DNA of 64,000 bases from Niveispirillum sp048066115. GTDB taxonomy: Bacteria; Pseudomonadota; Alphaproteobacteria; Azospirillales; Azospirillaceae. This document shows positions 52,988-62,482 of this stretch, one piece after another. Both the position numbers and the translations under genes were made by a program. The notes beneath the pieces are model-generated. The model did not search any database. It was given only the letters and a program-made list of their open reading frames with translations, and had not been told where the DNA came from. The DNA is taken from contig NZ_JBLTYX010000005.1 in assembly GCF_048066115.1 (NCBI RefSeq), forward strand, positions 186,001 to 250,000. Direction: 5' to 3'. The number at the start of each line of letters is the position of its first letter. Within the stretch, counting starts at the first letter, position 1.

Positions 52988-53202
52988 GTCATCCCGGCTT
53001 GTCACTCATAGGTGCTAACTTAAATGATTGAGCACACCAATCCCGCTCTCTCTACCGTCACCCCGGCGAAGGCCGGGGCCCAAGTGACAAGCGCTTCGCT
53101 CTATGACCTGGGCCCCGGCCTTCGCCGGGGTGACGGTAGAAAGTGCTTCTACGGCAATGCAAATCACATAAGTTAGCGCCCATGAGCTTTCGCCGGGATG
53201 AC
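52988..53202. repeat. Palindromic element interrupted by another (outer copy R7)
   Basis: The left arm GTCATCCCGGC...CTCAT(A)GG(T)GCTAACTTA (52988-53022) is matched inversely at about 53169-53202. Between the arms sits the complete subtype 2 palindrome at 53051-53140. The outer arms carry the same GTCATCCCGGC(GAAAG) ends as subtype 1 but a different inner part. Confidence 0.7.
53051..53140. repeat. Dispersed palindromic element, subtype 2 (copy R4), nested
   Basis: TCTACCGTCACCCCGGCG and its exact inverse bound a 90-bp palindrome with centre GTGACAAGCGCTTCGCTCTATGAC. It is located inside the loop of the outer palindrome at 52988-53202. No target-site duplication is obvious. Confidence 0.8.
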
Positions 53203-53216
53203 GAAAAGAACGCGCT

Positions 53217-56033
53217 TCAGAAGCTGTAAGACGCCTTCAGATAGAAATACCGCCCGATCAGATCGTACCCGGCCGAGGTGAGCGTGTTGATCTGGGCGCC
53301 GCCCACGACATAGGGCGGGTCCTTGTCGAAGACGTTTTCCACGCCCGCCGACAGGTCCAGGCCGTTCCAGGCATAGGTCGCCGACAGGTCGTGATAGAAG
53401 ACCGACGGGGCGTGGTCGCCGAAATAGTCGGGTGCCACATAGCAGTTGTTGGGCGCGCAATGGACCTTGCCATAATAGCGGGTGGACCAGCCCACGCTCC
53501 AATCGTCGCGGGTCAGCACCGCGCCCAGCTTGCCCTTCCATTTCGGGGCGGCATCGTCGATCAGGAAGGTGCCGACATAATCGACGGTCTCTCCCGACAC
53601 GTTGGTGCGCTTGTCCTCGATCGTGTATTTGGCCTCTCCCGACAGGGCCACGCGGCCGATATCATCGATGTCGAAGAAATATTCGACGCCGACATCGATG
53701 CCGCTGGTGATGCGCCGGCCGGCATTGATCAGCACCGACTGCACGTTCAACACCTGGCCGGTGCCCTGCACACGGGTGATCTTGGCGCAGGCGCCGGGGT
53801 CGCCCTGGCCGTAACAGGCCTCCAGAATGCCGCCCAGGTCCTGTTCGGAGATCAGTTCGCGGATCTTCACCCGGTAATAATCCGTGGTGACGGCCAGGCC
53901 CGGCACCGCTTCCGGCGTCAGGACGAAGCCGCCCGACCATTCGCCGGATTTCTCCGGTTTCAGATCGGGATTGCCGCCGCGCAGCACGGCCAGCGATCCG
54001 AACTGTTCGACATCTTCGGAACTGGCCACGCCCAGGGCGGCCAATGTGCTGGCGCAGACGCCCTGGTCGGCATACGCACCGCCATTGGCGCAGGGATCGT
54101 CCAGATACTTCACGTCCAGGAAAACACCGCCATAAAGCTGCTTGATCTGCGGGGCCAGGAAGCCCGTGGACCGCGCGCCGCGCAGACGGAAACTGTCATT
54201 GATCCGATGGTCCAGGCCCAGCTTCCAGGTCCAGGCGTCACCGAAGGCCGAATAATGGTCGAACCGGCCCGACGCAGCCAGGGTCAGCGCCTCGGCCAGC
54301 GGCTGGTCCTTCAGCAGCGGCACCATGGCCTCCACATAGGCGGACGATACATCATAGCTGCCGGAACTGGGCGAGGTGTAGCGCTCGCCATCGCCGGCCT
54401 GGACGACGGGATCGGGATCGACCTTGCCCTTCTCCGTCCGGAACTCGAACCCGGCACCCATGTTCAGATCGCCGGCCGGCAGTGCTGCCACCGGGCCGTT
54501 GATGTTGCCATGGAAATAATGGTGGCTGATCTCGCTGCTGTTGCGTTCGGTATAGGTGAAATAATCGATCTGCTGGGCCGTCAGTTGGTTGTAGCCCAGG
54601 AAATTGCCCAGGGAGCAGCCGGCGGCGGTATCGGCCGTGGAGCAGGCCTCCATGCCGGCGACCTGGCTGGCCTTGCGGAAGTCGATCATGCCCGGCGTGC
54701 TGTAGGCCGATTTGGACAGGCCATAGGCGCCGCCCAGCTCCCAGTTATACTTGTCCCAGACCGTGCCCTCGAACGACAGGGCGGCCTGGTAGGTGTCGAT
54801 CTTGTCCTTGTAGCCGCGGCGATATTCCATGGGCAGGCGGCTGTCGAAACTGACATCGTCCCCGTACGGATTGTACGGGTTGGCGCTGCCATTGGGCAGC
54901 GTGGCCGGGACATAGACGCCGTAGGGGAATTTCGGCGTGGCGCTGTAATAGCCCAGGATGGCGGGGGAATAGACCTCCTCGCTGTCGCGCCGTGTGTACA
55001 GGCCGCGGAACTTGACGCTGACATCTTCCGTCAGGTTGTAGTTGCCGATGGCGTTGACCTGTTTGCGCTCCAGCTTGCCGGTCAGATAGGGCAGCTGGGA
55101 GAAATCCTGGCAGGGGTTGCACCAGGCGGCATCATTGAAGATCAGCCCTGCCGGCAGCTTGTCCTTGTTGGCCAGGAAGAAGGCCGTGTCATAGGCGTCG
55201 TGCGGCGGGGCCGAGGCGTTGTAATAATAGACCGTGCCGTCGGGCGTATAGGCGATGGTGCCGAACGGCACGTAGGATACGTTGTAGAGGCCCGTGGTAG
55301 GCACATCCTCATGCTGGTTGGTGGCCCAGCCGCGATCCTTGGCCTTGATCGGGTCGCGCCGGTCGGCACCGGCATTCAGGATCAGGGAGCCGCGATCCAG
55401 GTCGATGCCGGTGGTCACCGAGCCGGCATAGGTGGTGCCGTCGCCGCGGCTGGTGGTGCCGAAGGACAGGTCGACCTTGCTGCCATCCAGCTTCTTCTTC
55501 AGCAGGATGTTGATCACACCGCCGATGGCATCGGCGCCATAGACCGACGAGGCACCGTCGCGCAGCACCTCCACCCGCTCGATCATCGAGATGGGGATGT
55601 TGTTCAGATCGACGGTGGTGGAAGACGCGAAGGGGAAATCCGTGCCGATGAAGCGCTGCCCGTCGACCAGCACCAGGGTGCGCTGGGCGCCCAGGTTGCG
55701 CAGCCCGATGGAAGACGCCCCGCCACCGCCATAGACCGTGCCGGCCGACGCACCACCGGTGAAATCGGCGGCGGGCAGCTTGGCCAGGAACTGTTCCATG
55801 CTGGTGGCCGCGGTGCGCGCGATCTCTTCCCCCGTCACCACCGATATGGGGTTCGGGCTTTCCGCCGGGCCCATGCGCAGGCGCGACCCGGTGACGATGA
55901 TTTCCTCAATTTCCAGTTCATCGGCCTGCGCCAGGGCGGCCGGGGCGGTAATTCCGGAGAAAAGTGTCAGTAGGCTGGCCGTACAGGCCAAATTACGCGC
56001 AAGCGTATCCCTTCCACGACGATGACATCGCAT
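53217..56033 (-). CDS. TonB-dependent outer-membrane receptor
   Basis: The 938-residue protein has a signal peptide ending ALAQ, a TonB-box-like segment EEIIVTGSRL, a plug domain (about 60-190; MEQFLAKLPAADF, LVDGQRFIGT, IERVEVLRDGASSVYGADAIGGVINIL) and a 22-strand barrel ending in the aromatic YLKASYSF. This family imports siderophores, cobalamin or larger carbon sources with energy from TonB. The lack of siderophore genes and the position among catabolic genes suggest that it brings in the substrate of the pathway. ATG 56033 is preferred because GGGAG precedes it. Site C lies about 100 bp upstream. Confidence 0.93.
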   Translation of the reverse strand: MRCHRRGRDTLARNLACTASLLTLFSGITAPAALAQADELEIEEIIVTGSRLRMGPAESPNPISVVTGEEIARTAATSMEQFLAKLPAADFTGGASAGTVYGGGGASSIGLRNLGAQRTLVLVDGQRFIGTDFPFASSTTVDLNNIPISMIERVEVLRDGASSVYGADAIGGVINILLKKKLDGSKVDLSFGTTSRGDGTTYAGSVTTGIDLDRGSLILNAGADRRDPIKAKDRGWATNQHEDVPTTGLYNVSYVPFGTIAYTPDGTVYYYNASAPPHDAYDTAFFLANKDKLPAGLIFNDAAWCNPCQDFSQLPYLTGKLERKQVNAIGNYNLTEDVSVKFRGLYTRRDSEEVYSPAILGYYSATPKFPYGVYVPATLPNGSANPYNPYGDDVSFDSRLPMEYRRGYKDKIDTYQAALSFEGTVWDKYNWELGGAYGLSKSAYSTPGMIDFRKASQVAGMEACSTADTAAGCSLGNFLGYNQLTAQQIDYFTYTERNSSEISHHYFHGNINGPVAALPAGDLNMGAGFEFRTEKGKVDPDPVVQAGDGERYTSPSSGSYDVSSAYVEAMVPLLKDQPLAEALTLAASGRFDHYSAFGDAWTWKLGLDHRINDSFRLRGARSTGFLAPQIKQLYGGVFLDVKYLDDPCANGGAYADQGVCASTLAALGVASSEDVEQFGSLAVLRGGNPDLKPEKSGEWSGGFVLTPEAVPGLAVTTDYYRVKIRELISEQDLGGILEACYGQGDPGACAKITRVQGTGQVLNVQSVLINAGRRITSGIDVGVEYFFDIDDIGRVALSGEAKYTIEDKRTNVSGETVDYVGTFLIDDAAPKWKGKLGAVLTRDDWSVGWSTRYYGKVHCAPNNCYVAPDYFGDHAPSVFYHDLSATYAWNGLDLSAGVENVFDKDPPYVVGGAQINTLTSAGYDLIGRYFYLKASYSF

Positions 56034-56133
56034 GGCCCAGACTCCCATGTGACTTGAGAAAATTACCCGTGAAGCCGCCCGACGTAGCGTTTTTTGGATT
56101 TGCTATCGTTGAACTTCCTGAACCGTATCAGCA

Positions 56134-56151
56134 GTTGATCGTTCGTTCAAT
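56134..56151. promoter_or_regulatory. Shared TetR-type operator, site C
   Basis: GTTGATCG-TT-CGTTCAAT matches the shared palindrome. It lies 101 bp upstream of the TonB receptor start, in the gap before the Rieske oxygenase gene at 56316; the rest of this gap holds no gene. Confidence 0.65.
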
Positions 56152-56315
56152 ACGCCTTTTTGGCACTGCAAAACAGTTTTGCCGCAGAAGCCAAACCGGC
56201 GGTGGGCCTGGAGTTGGAACGGGGGGGCTAGTGGGTTGATTGTACGCCGAGCGGGCCTGTTTCGGCGGCAGAAGATGATGCGTGGTGGGAATGGGCTGAT
56301 GTGCACTGGGAACCA

Positions 56316-57431
56316 TCAGTCGCCGATGCGGTCGGCGACATAGCGCCGGATATCCAGGTTCCAATCCTCCATGGGCGCGTAATAGCCATGGGCATGGACG
56401 CGTGATCCGGTGCCGCGCTGCACGCTTTCGCAGATGGCCCAGTCCTGGCGGTTCACCATGTCCCAGAAATCCACCGTGTCTTCGGGCGTGAAGTCGGGCT
56501 TTTCCATCTCATCCGGCGCGAACAGGAAATGCACTTGGATTTCCGTGCGGTCCGGCCCCTTGGGAAACAGGATGAAGGCGGCGACATGGTCGCAGGCCAG
56601 GCTGATGAACAGGTTGGGATAGGCCAGCTCGCCCTTGTGGCGGATCTGCTCGTCGGCATCCAGTCCGGGGAAGGGGGCGCGATTGGTGGTGCCGCTGCGG
56701 GTGAAGGTATAGGCGCCGTCGCGGTGCGGAATGCCGCGCGACCAGTCCAGTTCCGATCCGCCGCGTTCGCGGAAGGCGGGCACCAATTCGCACAGTTCGG
56801 GATGCACGCCGGCGCAGTGGTAGCACTCGTTATAATTCTCCGCCAAAATCTTCCAGTTGGCGGCCACGTCATAGGTGAGGGTACGGCCGATGCGCAGGCG
56901 GGACAGGGGGTAGTTCCTCACCCGCTCCGGCATGCCGCCGAACTGTTCGGCGATGGGCTTGGCTTCCGCCGGAGTTAGGTGGATGAAGATGAAGCCGCCC
57001 CACAGTTCCACCCCCACGGGGTATAGCGAGAAGTCGGCCTTGCGGAAATCCTCCCCCTCCTTCATGTGCGGGGCGGCGATCAGGCGGCCGTCCAGCCCAT
57101 AGGCCCAGGAATGGTAGGGGCAGCGGATCAGGTTGGCATTGCCTCCACCCGATCCGTGGCACAGCTGCGCGCCGCGATGACGGCAGACATTGTAGAAGCC
57201 ATGCACGCGCCCATCCGCGGCCCGGGTCAGCAGGATGCTTTCCCCGGCGATGTCGACCAGCAGGCGGGAGCCGGTGTCGGGCAGCTGTTCCGCCCGCCCG
57301 GCGCAGACCCATTCGCGCGCGAAGATGCGTTCCTTCTCCCGGGTCCAGATGGCGGGGTCATGGTAATGGGTCGAGGGCAGGGTCTTTTCCAGGGTCGCGG
57401 TGTCCGGGGCGTTGTGCTGCGGCAGGTTCAT
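56316..57431 (-). CDS. Rieske oxygenase, choline monooxygenase/GbcA-like
   Basis: The 371-residue alpha subunit has the Rieske [2Fe-2S] ligands Cys83-x-His85 (CRHRG) and Cys104-x2-His107 (CPYHSW), and the mononuclear iron site in ENYNECYHCAGVHPEL (His205, His210) with the third carboxylate likely in NRQDWAICE. The sequence resembles the branch that hydroxylates quaternary ammonium compounds (choline monooxygenase, glycine betaine demethylase GbcA, carnitine oxygenase). Electrons could come from the ferredoxin and reductase at 62165-63717. ATG 57431 overlaps the MFS gene by 4 bp, so the transporter and the oxygenase are one unit; longer open frame upstream belongs to that gene. Confidence 0.9.
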   Translation of the reverse strand: MNLPQHNAPDTATLEKTLPSTHYHDPAIWTREKERIFAREWVCAGRAEQLPDTGSRLLVDIAGESILLTRAADGRVHGFYNVCRHRGAQLCHGSGGGNANLIRCPYHSWAYGLDGRLIAAPHMKEGEDFRKADFSLYPVGVELWGGFIFIHLTPAEAKPIAEQFGGMPERVRNYPLSRLRIGRTLTYDVAANWKILAENYNECYHCAGVHPELCELVPAFRERGGSELDWSRGIPHRDGAYTFTRSGTTNRAPFPGLDADEQIRHKGELAYPNLFISLACDHVAAFILFPKGPDRTEIQVHFLFAPDEMEKPDFTPEDTVDFWDMVNRQDWAICESVQRGTGSRVHAHGYYAPMEDWNLDIRRYVADRIGD

Positions 57432-58693
57432 GTCTGGGGCCCTTTCGGCTGGTCGTTGGCGGGTTCCAGGGGCTTGTGCGGCGACCATTGGAACAGGATG
57501 GGGGAAGTCTGGGGATAGGCCACGAATTCCTCCCGCAGCCGGTTCTGCCGGCGGCGGATCAGGCGCCAGGCGACGTAGAGGCCCAGCAGCAGCGACAGCG
57601 CCAGGACATAGAGGAAGAAGCCGTCGCCCCCGCCCGCCGCCAGCGTGCCCGTGCCGATCATCGGCCCGGCCGTGCGCCCGGCCGCCCAGATCAGCAGCAG
57701 GTTGGATGACAGGGCCACATATTCCCCGGCCTGCGCCCGGTCGTTGGTATGGGCGACACCGACGGGATAGAAGGCGTCCGACAGGCCGCCCAGCCCGGCG
57801 AACAGGAAGCAGGCGATCCAGAACGGCGTGGCCGGCCCGACGCCCAGGAAGGCGATGGCGACGGCGGCCATGGCGACGGCCATGCCCAACATGATGAAAC
57901 GCCGGTCGAACCGGTCGGACAGCGATCCCACCGGCCATTGCAGGACCAGCCCGCCGATCTGCATCACCGCCATCAGGATCACGATCTGCTGCTGCCCGAA
58001 CCCGACCGTGGCGCCATAGAGCGGGCCGATGCCGGCGAAGGTGCCGGCCACCAGCCCGGTATAAAGGCAGCACATGACGCCCACCGGCGACACGCGCCAG
58101 GCGCGCAGCCATTGCAGGCGGACGGGAGCCGGGACGGGCGGGCTTTCCACCTTCAGCGCCACGATGGGCACCAGCGACAAGGCGTGGAACAGGGCGGCCA
58201 GGATCAGCAGCCGGCTGCCCGTGGGCGGGACCCAGATGGCGATCACCTGGCCCAGGCCCCAGCACAGCGACAGCAGGATGACATAGATGGTCAAAAGCCG
58301 CCCGCGCCAGGCCGGCCGCACCAGCTCGTTCAGCCAGCTTTCGGTGACGGTGGCCAGGGCGGCGGCACTGCAGCCGCCCACGATTTGCAAACCGATCATC
58401 AGGGGGAGCGGTAAAGGCCAGTCGAAGCCCAGCACGGCCACGGCGGCGGCGGCACAGAAGGCGGCACAGGCCCGCACATGCCCCACCATGACGATCAGCC
58501 GTTCCGACAACAGGCAGCCCAGCAGGAACCCGCCGGAATATCCCGTCACCACAAGCCCGATTTCCGCCGTCCCATGCCCATCGGCCGCCAGCCGCAGGGG
58601 CAGCAGCGTATGGAACAGGCCCGACCCGACAGCATACAGCGCGCTAGCCAGCAGCGGCGGCGGCAGGTCACGGGTCGGGCGGGGTTCGGCCAT
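57428..58693 (-). CDS. MFS transporter
   Basis: The 421-residue protein has twelve membrane helices in two halves, with the loop 2-3 type motif after GYSGGFLLGCLLSERLIVMVGHVR and the second-half copy GSLSDRFDRRFIML. Its closest look is to the UhpC/YcaD-type sugar or amine MFS group, but substrate is not predictable. GGAG precedes ATG 58693. It is the first gene of an operon with the GbcA-like oxygenase, so it probably imports that enzyme's substrate or exports a product. Confidence 0.9.
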   Translation of the reverse strand: MAEPRPTRDLPPPLLASALYAVGSGLFHTLLPLRLAADGHGTAEIGLVVTGYSGGFLLGCLLSERLIVMVGHVRACAAFCAAAAVAVLGFDWPLPLPLMIGLQIVGGCSAAALATVTESWLNELVRPAWRGRLLTIYVILLSLCWGLGQVIAIWVPPTGSRLLILAALFHALSLVPIVALKVESPPVPAPVRLQWLRAWRVSPVGVMCCLYTGLVAGTFAGIGPLYGATVGFGQQQIVILMAVMQIGGLVLQWPVGSLSDRFDRRFIMLGMAVAMAAVAIAFLGVGPATPFWIACFLFAGLGGLSDAFYPVGVAHTNDRAQAGEYVALSSNLLLIWAAGRTAGPMIGTGTLAAGGGDGFFLYVLALSLLLGLYVAWRLIRRRQNRLREEFVAYPQTSPILFQWSPHKPLEPANDQPKGPQT

Positions 58694-58719
58694 GGACGCT
58701 CCGTTAAACGCCCCCTTTC

Positions 58720-58837
58720 GTCATCCCGGCGCAAGCTGGGACCCAGGGGTCACAAGGACTACCTTTCCACCTGCCGGCTTCACGCAGCTTCACGGTCGGG
58801 CGCTTGGCCCCTGGGTCCCGGCTTGCGCCGGGATGAC
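58720..58837. repeat. Dispersed palindromic element, subtype 1 (copy R5)
   Basis: Arms GTCATCCCGGCGCAAGCTGGG and the inverse match the other subtype 1 copies with a few changes; the centre ends in the shared GGTCGGGCGCTTGG. It lies just upstream of the MFS gene. The remainder of the gap to 58932 shows no gene. Confidence 0.8.
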
Positions 58838-58932
58838 TGTGGAGAGTGGCGTCGGCGATATTTCAACTCCCCGAAAATCCCGCCCCCAGCCCTTTCACGG
58901 GGCCAGGGGCGGCAGTGTACCCGCGTCCATCC

Positions 58933-60549
58933 TCACGCGGAGTAGGGGATGCGCTTGGCGCGCAGATCGGCCAGGATTTCGCGCGCGGCATTGTGGCCGG
59001 GCGCACCGGTCACGCCGCCGCCCGGATGGGTGCCGGCGCCGCACATGTAAAGGCCCTTGATGGGGGTGCGGTAATCAGCATGGCCCAGCATGGGGCGGGC
59101 GGAGAAGATCTGGTTCAGGTCCAGTGCCCCATGGAAGATGTCGCCGCCCAGCAGGCCGAAGGTGCGCTCCAGGTCCAGCGGGCTGTTGATCTGCCGGCCG
59201 ATCACCGATGCCTTGAAGTTGGGGGCGTACTGGTTGACCGTGTCGATCATCAGGTCCGCCACCTGTTCCCGGTAATCGTCCCACGATTTGCCGTCGGGCA
59301 GTTCCGGGCTGACATGCTGGCAGAACAGGCTGGCCACATGCTGGCCCGGCGGGGCCAGCGTGGGATCGAGGGTGGAGGGGATCAGCACCTCCACGATGGG
59401 CTTCTTCGACCAGCCGTCGCGCTTGGCGTCCATATAGGCCATGTCCATGTAATCCAGGCTGGGCGCGATGATGATGCCGGCGGTGTGATGTTCGGCCCGT
59501 GCCTTGCCGGGCAGGCAGGTGAAGCTGGGCAGTTCCGACAGGGCGACATTCATGCGGAATGTGCCCGACCCGCAGCGCCAGTTGGTGATGCGATGGTTGA
59601 ATTCCGCCGGCTGCTCATTGGCGGCCACCAGCTTGGAGAACAAAAGCTTGGGGTTCAGGTTAGACACGACCAGCCGGCCGCGCACGGCGGTACCCTTGGC
59701 GGTGACGGCCCCCACGGCCCGGCCCTTCTCGATGATCACTTCGGTGACCGGGCTGTCGGTGATGATCTCCACGCCGGCCGCCATGGCGGCCTTAGCCATG
59801 GCCTGGGTGATGGCGCCCATGCCGCCGATGGCATGGCCCCAGGCGCCCTTCTTGCCATTCACCTCACCAAAGACGTGATGCAGCAGCACGTAGGCGGAGC
59901 CGGGCGTATAGGGGCTGGCGAAATTGCCGACGATGCTGTCGAAGCCGAACAGGGCCTTGATCGGGTCGCTTTCGAACCAGCGGTCCAGATAATGGCCGGC
60001 CGACATGGCGAACAGGTCCAGCAACTCGCGCTGCAGCTCCAGATCCAGCTGGCGCATGCGCTGACCCAGCCTGGCACCCTTGATCAGTTCGGGAATGGCC
60101 GCGAACAGGCCACCGCGCACGACATTGGGCGGGGTCTGCAACACGATGTCGCGCAGCACGTCGGCGATGGCGCCGGTCTTTTCCTCGTAATCATGCAGCC
60201 GTTCGGCGTCGCGGGTGGAGAACTTCGCCACCTCGCGCCTGGTCAGGCCGTTGCCGCCGGCCTTCAGATAGCGGTCCTCGCCCAGCGGCAGGAAATTGGC
60301 GATCTCGCGCTCCACCACCTTCAGCCCATGGCCATGAAGGTCCAGATCGTTGATGACCTTGGGGTTCAGCAGCGATACGGTATAGGCGGCGACGGAATTG
60401 CGGAAACCGGGGACGAATTCCTCCGTCACCGCCGCACCGCCGACCACATGGCGCTGTTCCAGCACCGTGACCTTCAGGCCCGCCTTGGCCAGATACGCGG
60501 CACAGACCAGACCGTTATGGCCACCCCCGATGATCACGACGTCGCGCAT
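58933..60549 (-). CDS. FAD-dependent oxidoreductase, phytoene desaturase/PYROXD2-like
   Basis: The 538-residue flavoprotein has the dinucleotide-binding N-terminus VVIIGGGHNGLVCAAYLAKAG with VLEQ, the RVVGGAA-like FAD segment HVVGGAAVTEE, and the C-terminal FAD motif GLYMCGAGTHPGGGVTGAPGHNAA. This belongs to the carotenoid-desaturase-like amine-oxidase superfamily, with the PYROXD2 subgroup the best match. It could oxidise an amine or a cyclic intermediate of the pathway. CAGGAGCAGGG lies before ATG 60549, and the upstream open frame runs into repeat sequence. No shared operator is visible in front of it. Confidence 0.9.
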   Translation of the reverse strand: MRDVVIIGGGHNGLVCAAYLAKAGLKVTVLEQRHVVGGAAVTEEFVPGFRNSVAAYTVSLLNPKVINDLDLHGHGLKVVEREIANFLPLGEDRYLKAGGNGLTRREVAKFSTRDAERLHDYEEKTGAIADVLRDIVLQTPPNVVRGGLFAAIPELIKGARLGQRMRQLDLELQRELLDLFAMSAGHYLDRWFESDPIKALFGFDSIVGNFASPYTPGSAYVLLHHVFGEVNGKKGAWGHAIGGMGAITQAMAKAAMAAGVEIITDSPVTEVIIEKGRAVGAVTAKGTAVRGRLVVSNLNPKLLFSKLVAANEQPAEFNHRITNWRCGSGTFRMNVALSELPSFTCLPGKARAEHHTAGIIIAPSLDYMDMAYMDAKRDGWSKKPIVEVLIPSTLDPTLAPPGQHVASLFCQHVSPELPDGKSWDDYREQVADLMIDTVNQYAPNFKASVIGRQINSPLDLERTFGLLGGDIFHGALDLNQIFSARPMLGHADYRTPIKGLYMCGAGTHPGGGVTGAPGHNAAREILADLRAKRIPYSA

Positions 60550-60645
60550 GAACCCTGCTCCTGTTCGCCGGCACGGGGCCGGGTTTTGATTGTTTGTATG
60601 TGATTTAACCCGCTGATCACGGGAGGTCACACTCCCAAATCTTCC

Positions 60646-60764
60646 GTCATCCCGGCGAAAGCCGGGACCTAGGGGCCACAGGATCAAACCTTTACACAGC
60701 GTCGATCAACGTCGCCGAAAGGTTGGGCGCTTGGCCTCTGGGTCCCGGCTTTCGCCGGGATGAC
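60646..60764. repeat. Dispersed palindromic element, subtype 1 (copy R6)
   Basis: Arms GTCATCCCGGCGAAAGCCGG and inverse flank a centre with GGATCAAACCTTTACACAGCG. Its arms and centre are the closest to the copy at 11516-11633 in the same orientation. It lies between the second Rieske gene (3' end) and the PYROXD2-like gene (5' end). Confidence 0.85.
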
Positions 60765-60788
60765 GAAGTTATCGAGCATGACGCCCTT

Positions 60789-61988
60789 TCACTTCATCGG
60801 CACGGCCCGCCGGCCCTTCCAACCCGCTGCCGGGGCCTGGGCCAGGCGGCTTTCGGGGATCAGCGACCGGATGCGCCGGGCAAAGGACCGCAACGACACC
60901 TCGTTCTTGCCCAGGGGGCCGGTGGAGTATGCCTTGCCATTCATGCCCTGCTGCACCCGTTCGATCAGGGCCTTGTCCTCGATATTGACCTGGCGGTTGA
61001 TGCGCCAGTTGGCGTAGCGCACGGCCTTCATCTCGCGCCGCTCATCGGGATGGACATAGGCGATCTCGCGGATCACGCTTTCGGTGGGCGAGGTCGGGAT
61101 CCATTGCATGAAATCGATCTGGTCGGGATAGATGTCGAAGGCCTGGTTGGGCCAGAGCTTGAAATAGGTCCAGAGCCGCTGACGGTCGGCCGGCAGGTGC
61201 GGCACCTCCGGCAGGTATTTCTGATAGAACCGCTCCGACAGGTTCTTGGACGGCGGGTCGATCAGATAGCCCCACATCTTGTCGACCCATTCCTTGGCTT
61301 CCAGCCCATAGCCATAGCCGAACAGGCGGGTCAGGCCGGGATGAGCGACCGTGATGTGCAGGCTGTCGGAATAATTGTCGCCGACATTCTTCCAGTTCAC
61401 CGCGCGCGGCCGCATGGTGACGCGGCCCAGCGGCACCAGTTCCTCCAGCCGGTAGGGCTCGATCTCATGTTCGTATGGCGCCATCATCTGCGCCACACTG
61501 GGGCCGCCGTTATTCTCCAGCCGGATGAAGATGAAGCCGTGATAGATCTCGAACTCCACGGCCAGCAGCGGATAATCGGCCAGCCGGAAATCGGGGAACT
61601 CCTTGCGATAGGGCACGCCGGTCAGCGCCCCTTCGGTGTTGTAGGTCCAGGCATGGTAGGGGCAGACGATGCGCTTGCCGCAATTGCCGACATCGCCGTC
61701 CAGCAGGCGCGCCGCCCGGTGGCGGCAGACATTGTGGAAGGCCCGCACCACCCCGTCTTCACCGCGCAGCACGACCACGCTTTCGCCCAGGAAATTGAAC
61801 GTGTGATAATCGCCCGGATTGGGGATGTCGTTATTGTGGCAGACGATCTGCCAGGAGGTGCGGAAAATCACCTCCCTCTCGACATCATGGAAATCGGCGT
61901 CGCGATAGATCCATCCCGGCAGGCTGAAATCATCATCGGCATCCAGGCCCGTCTGGTCGCCGGTGAGGGTGCGGATCGCGTCAGCCAT
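60789..61988 (-). CDS. Rieske oxygenase alpha subunit, second copy type
   Basis: The 399-residue protein has the Rieske ligands Cys88-x-His90 (CRHRA) and Cys109-x2-His112 (CPYHAW) and the mononuclear iron site in GDNYSDSLHITVAHPGL (two His and a nearby Asp). It is clearly different from the oxygenase at 56316 and resembles the ring-hydroxylating group of single-subunit type. GGAGG precedes ATG 61988. It is divergent from the ferredoxin-reductase pair with two shared operators between them, so the ferredoxin is its probable electron donor. The substrate is unknown. Confidence 0.9.
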   Translation of the reverse strand: MADAIRTLTGDQTGLDADDDFSLPGWIYRDADFHDVEREVIFRTSWQIVCHNNDIPNPGDYHTFNFLGESVVVLRGEDGVVRAFHNVCRHRAARLLDGDVGNCGKRIVCPYHAWTYNTEGALTGVPYRKEFPDFRLADYPLLAVEFEIYHGFIFIRLENNGGPSVAQMMAPYEHEIEPYRLEELVPLGRVTMRPRAVNWKNVGDNYSDSLHITVAHPGLTRLFGYGYGLEAKEWVDKMWGYLIDPPSKNLSERFYQKYLPEVPHLPADRQRLWTYFKLWPNQAFDIYPDQIDFMQWIPTSPTESVIREIAYVHPDERREMKAVRYANWRINRQVNIEDKALIERVQQGMNGKAYSTGPLGKNEVSLRSFARRIRSLIPESRLAQAPAAGWKGRRAVPMK

Positions 61989-62039
61989 TGGGATGCCTCC
62001 ATGCGCGGGAATGGATGATGGCGGCTCGTCACCGCTCTT

Positions 62040-62057
62040 GTTGAACATTCGTACAAG
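62040..62057. promoter_or_regulatory. Shared TetR-type operator, site D
   Basis: GTTGAACA-TT-CGTACAAG matches the shared palindrome. It is also inside a larger inverted repeat GCTCTTGT-N11-ACAAGAGC (62034-62060). It lies 52 bp before the second Rieske gene. Confidence 0.6.
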
Positions 62058-62099
62058 AGCGGCGATGCCCTGTCAATGGGGCCCGTGCATGATTGCCTT

Positions 62100-62117
62100 A
62101 CTTTACGATCGTTCAAT
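62100..62117. promoter_or_regulatory. Shared TetR-type operator, site E
   Basis: ACTTTACG-AT-CGTTCAAT has the exact right half of the shared palindrome and a degenerate left half. It lies 48 bp before the ferredoxin gene. Confidence 0.6.
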
Positions 62118-62164
62118 AGTGTGGTACCGCATGCACCGAACCCAGGATAGCGGGAGGGCGGGCG

Positions 62165-62482
62165 ATGGCGGAAGTGACCTATATCTTGCGCGATGGCGGG
62201 CAGCGGCAGGTGACCGCATCGTCCGGCAGCGTCATGGCCGCCGCCATGCAGAACAATGTCCCCGGCATCCTGGCCGAATGCGGTGGCGGCTGTGCGTGTG
62301 CCACCTGCCATGTCTATGTCGATCCCGCCTGGATCGACCGTTTGCCCCCGCCGGACGAGATCGAGGCGGAGCTGCTGGACGGTGTCGCCGCCGAACGGCG
62401 GCCCAACAGCCGGCTTTCCTGCCAGATCATGCTGTCGGCCGACCTGGACGGGCTGGTGGTGCAGATGCCGGAGGCGCAGTGA
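62165..62482 (+). CDS. [2Fe-2S] ferredoxin, adrenodoxin type
   Basis: The 105-residue protein has the cluster ligands Cys39-x5-Cys45-x2-Cys48 (ECGGGCACATCH) and Cys86 (SRLSCQIM), which is the vertebrate/adrenodoxin-like arrangement used with oxygenases and P450s. It passes electrons from the reductase encoded next to a Rieske oxygenase. GGGAGGGCGGG precedes ATG 62165. Its stop shares one base with the reductase start (TGATG). Confidence 0.95.
   Translation: MAEVTYILRDGGQRQVTASSGSVMAAAMQNNVPGILAECGGGCACATCHVYVDPAWIDRLPPPDEIEAELLDGVAAERRPNSRLSCQIMLSADLDGLVVQMPEAQ

Noticed and set aside
56316..58265. A 649-residue Rieske protein
   Set aside because: The extra N-terminal part is the MFS gene read in another frame; ATG 57431 yields a normal 371-residue oxygenase.
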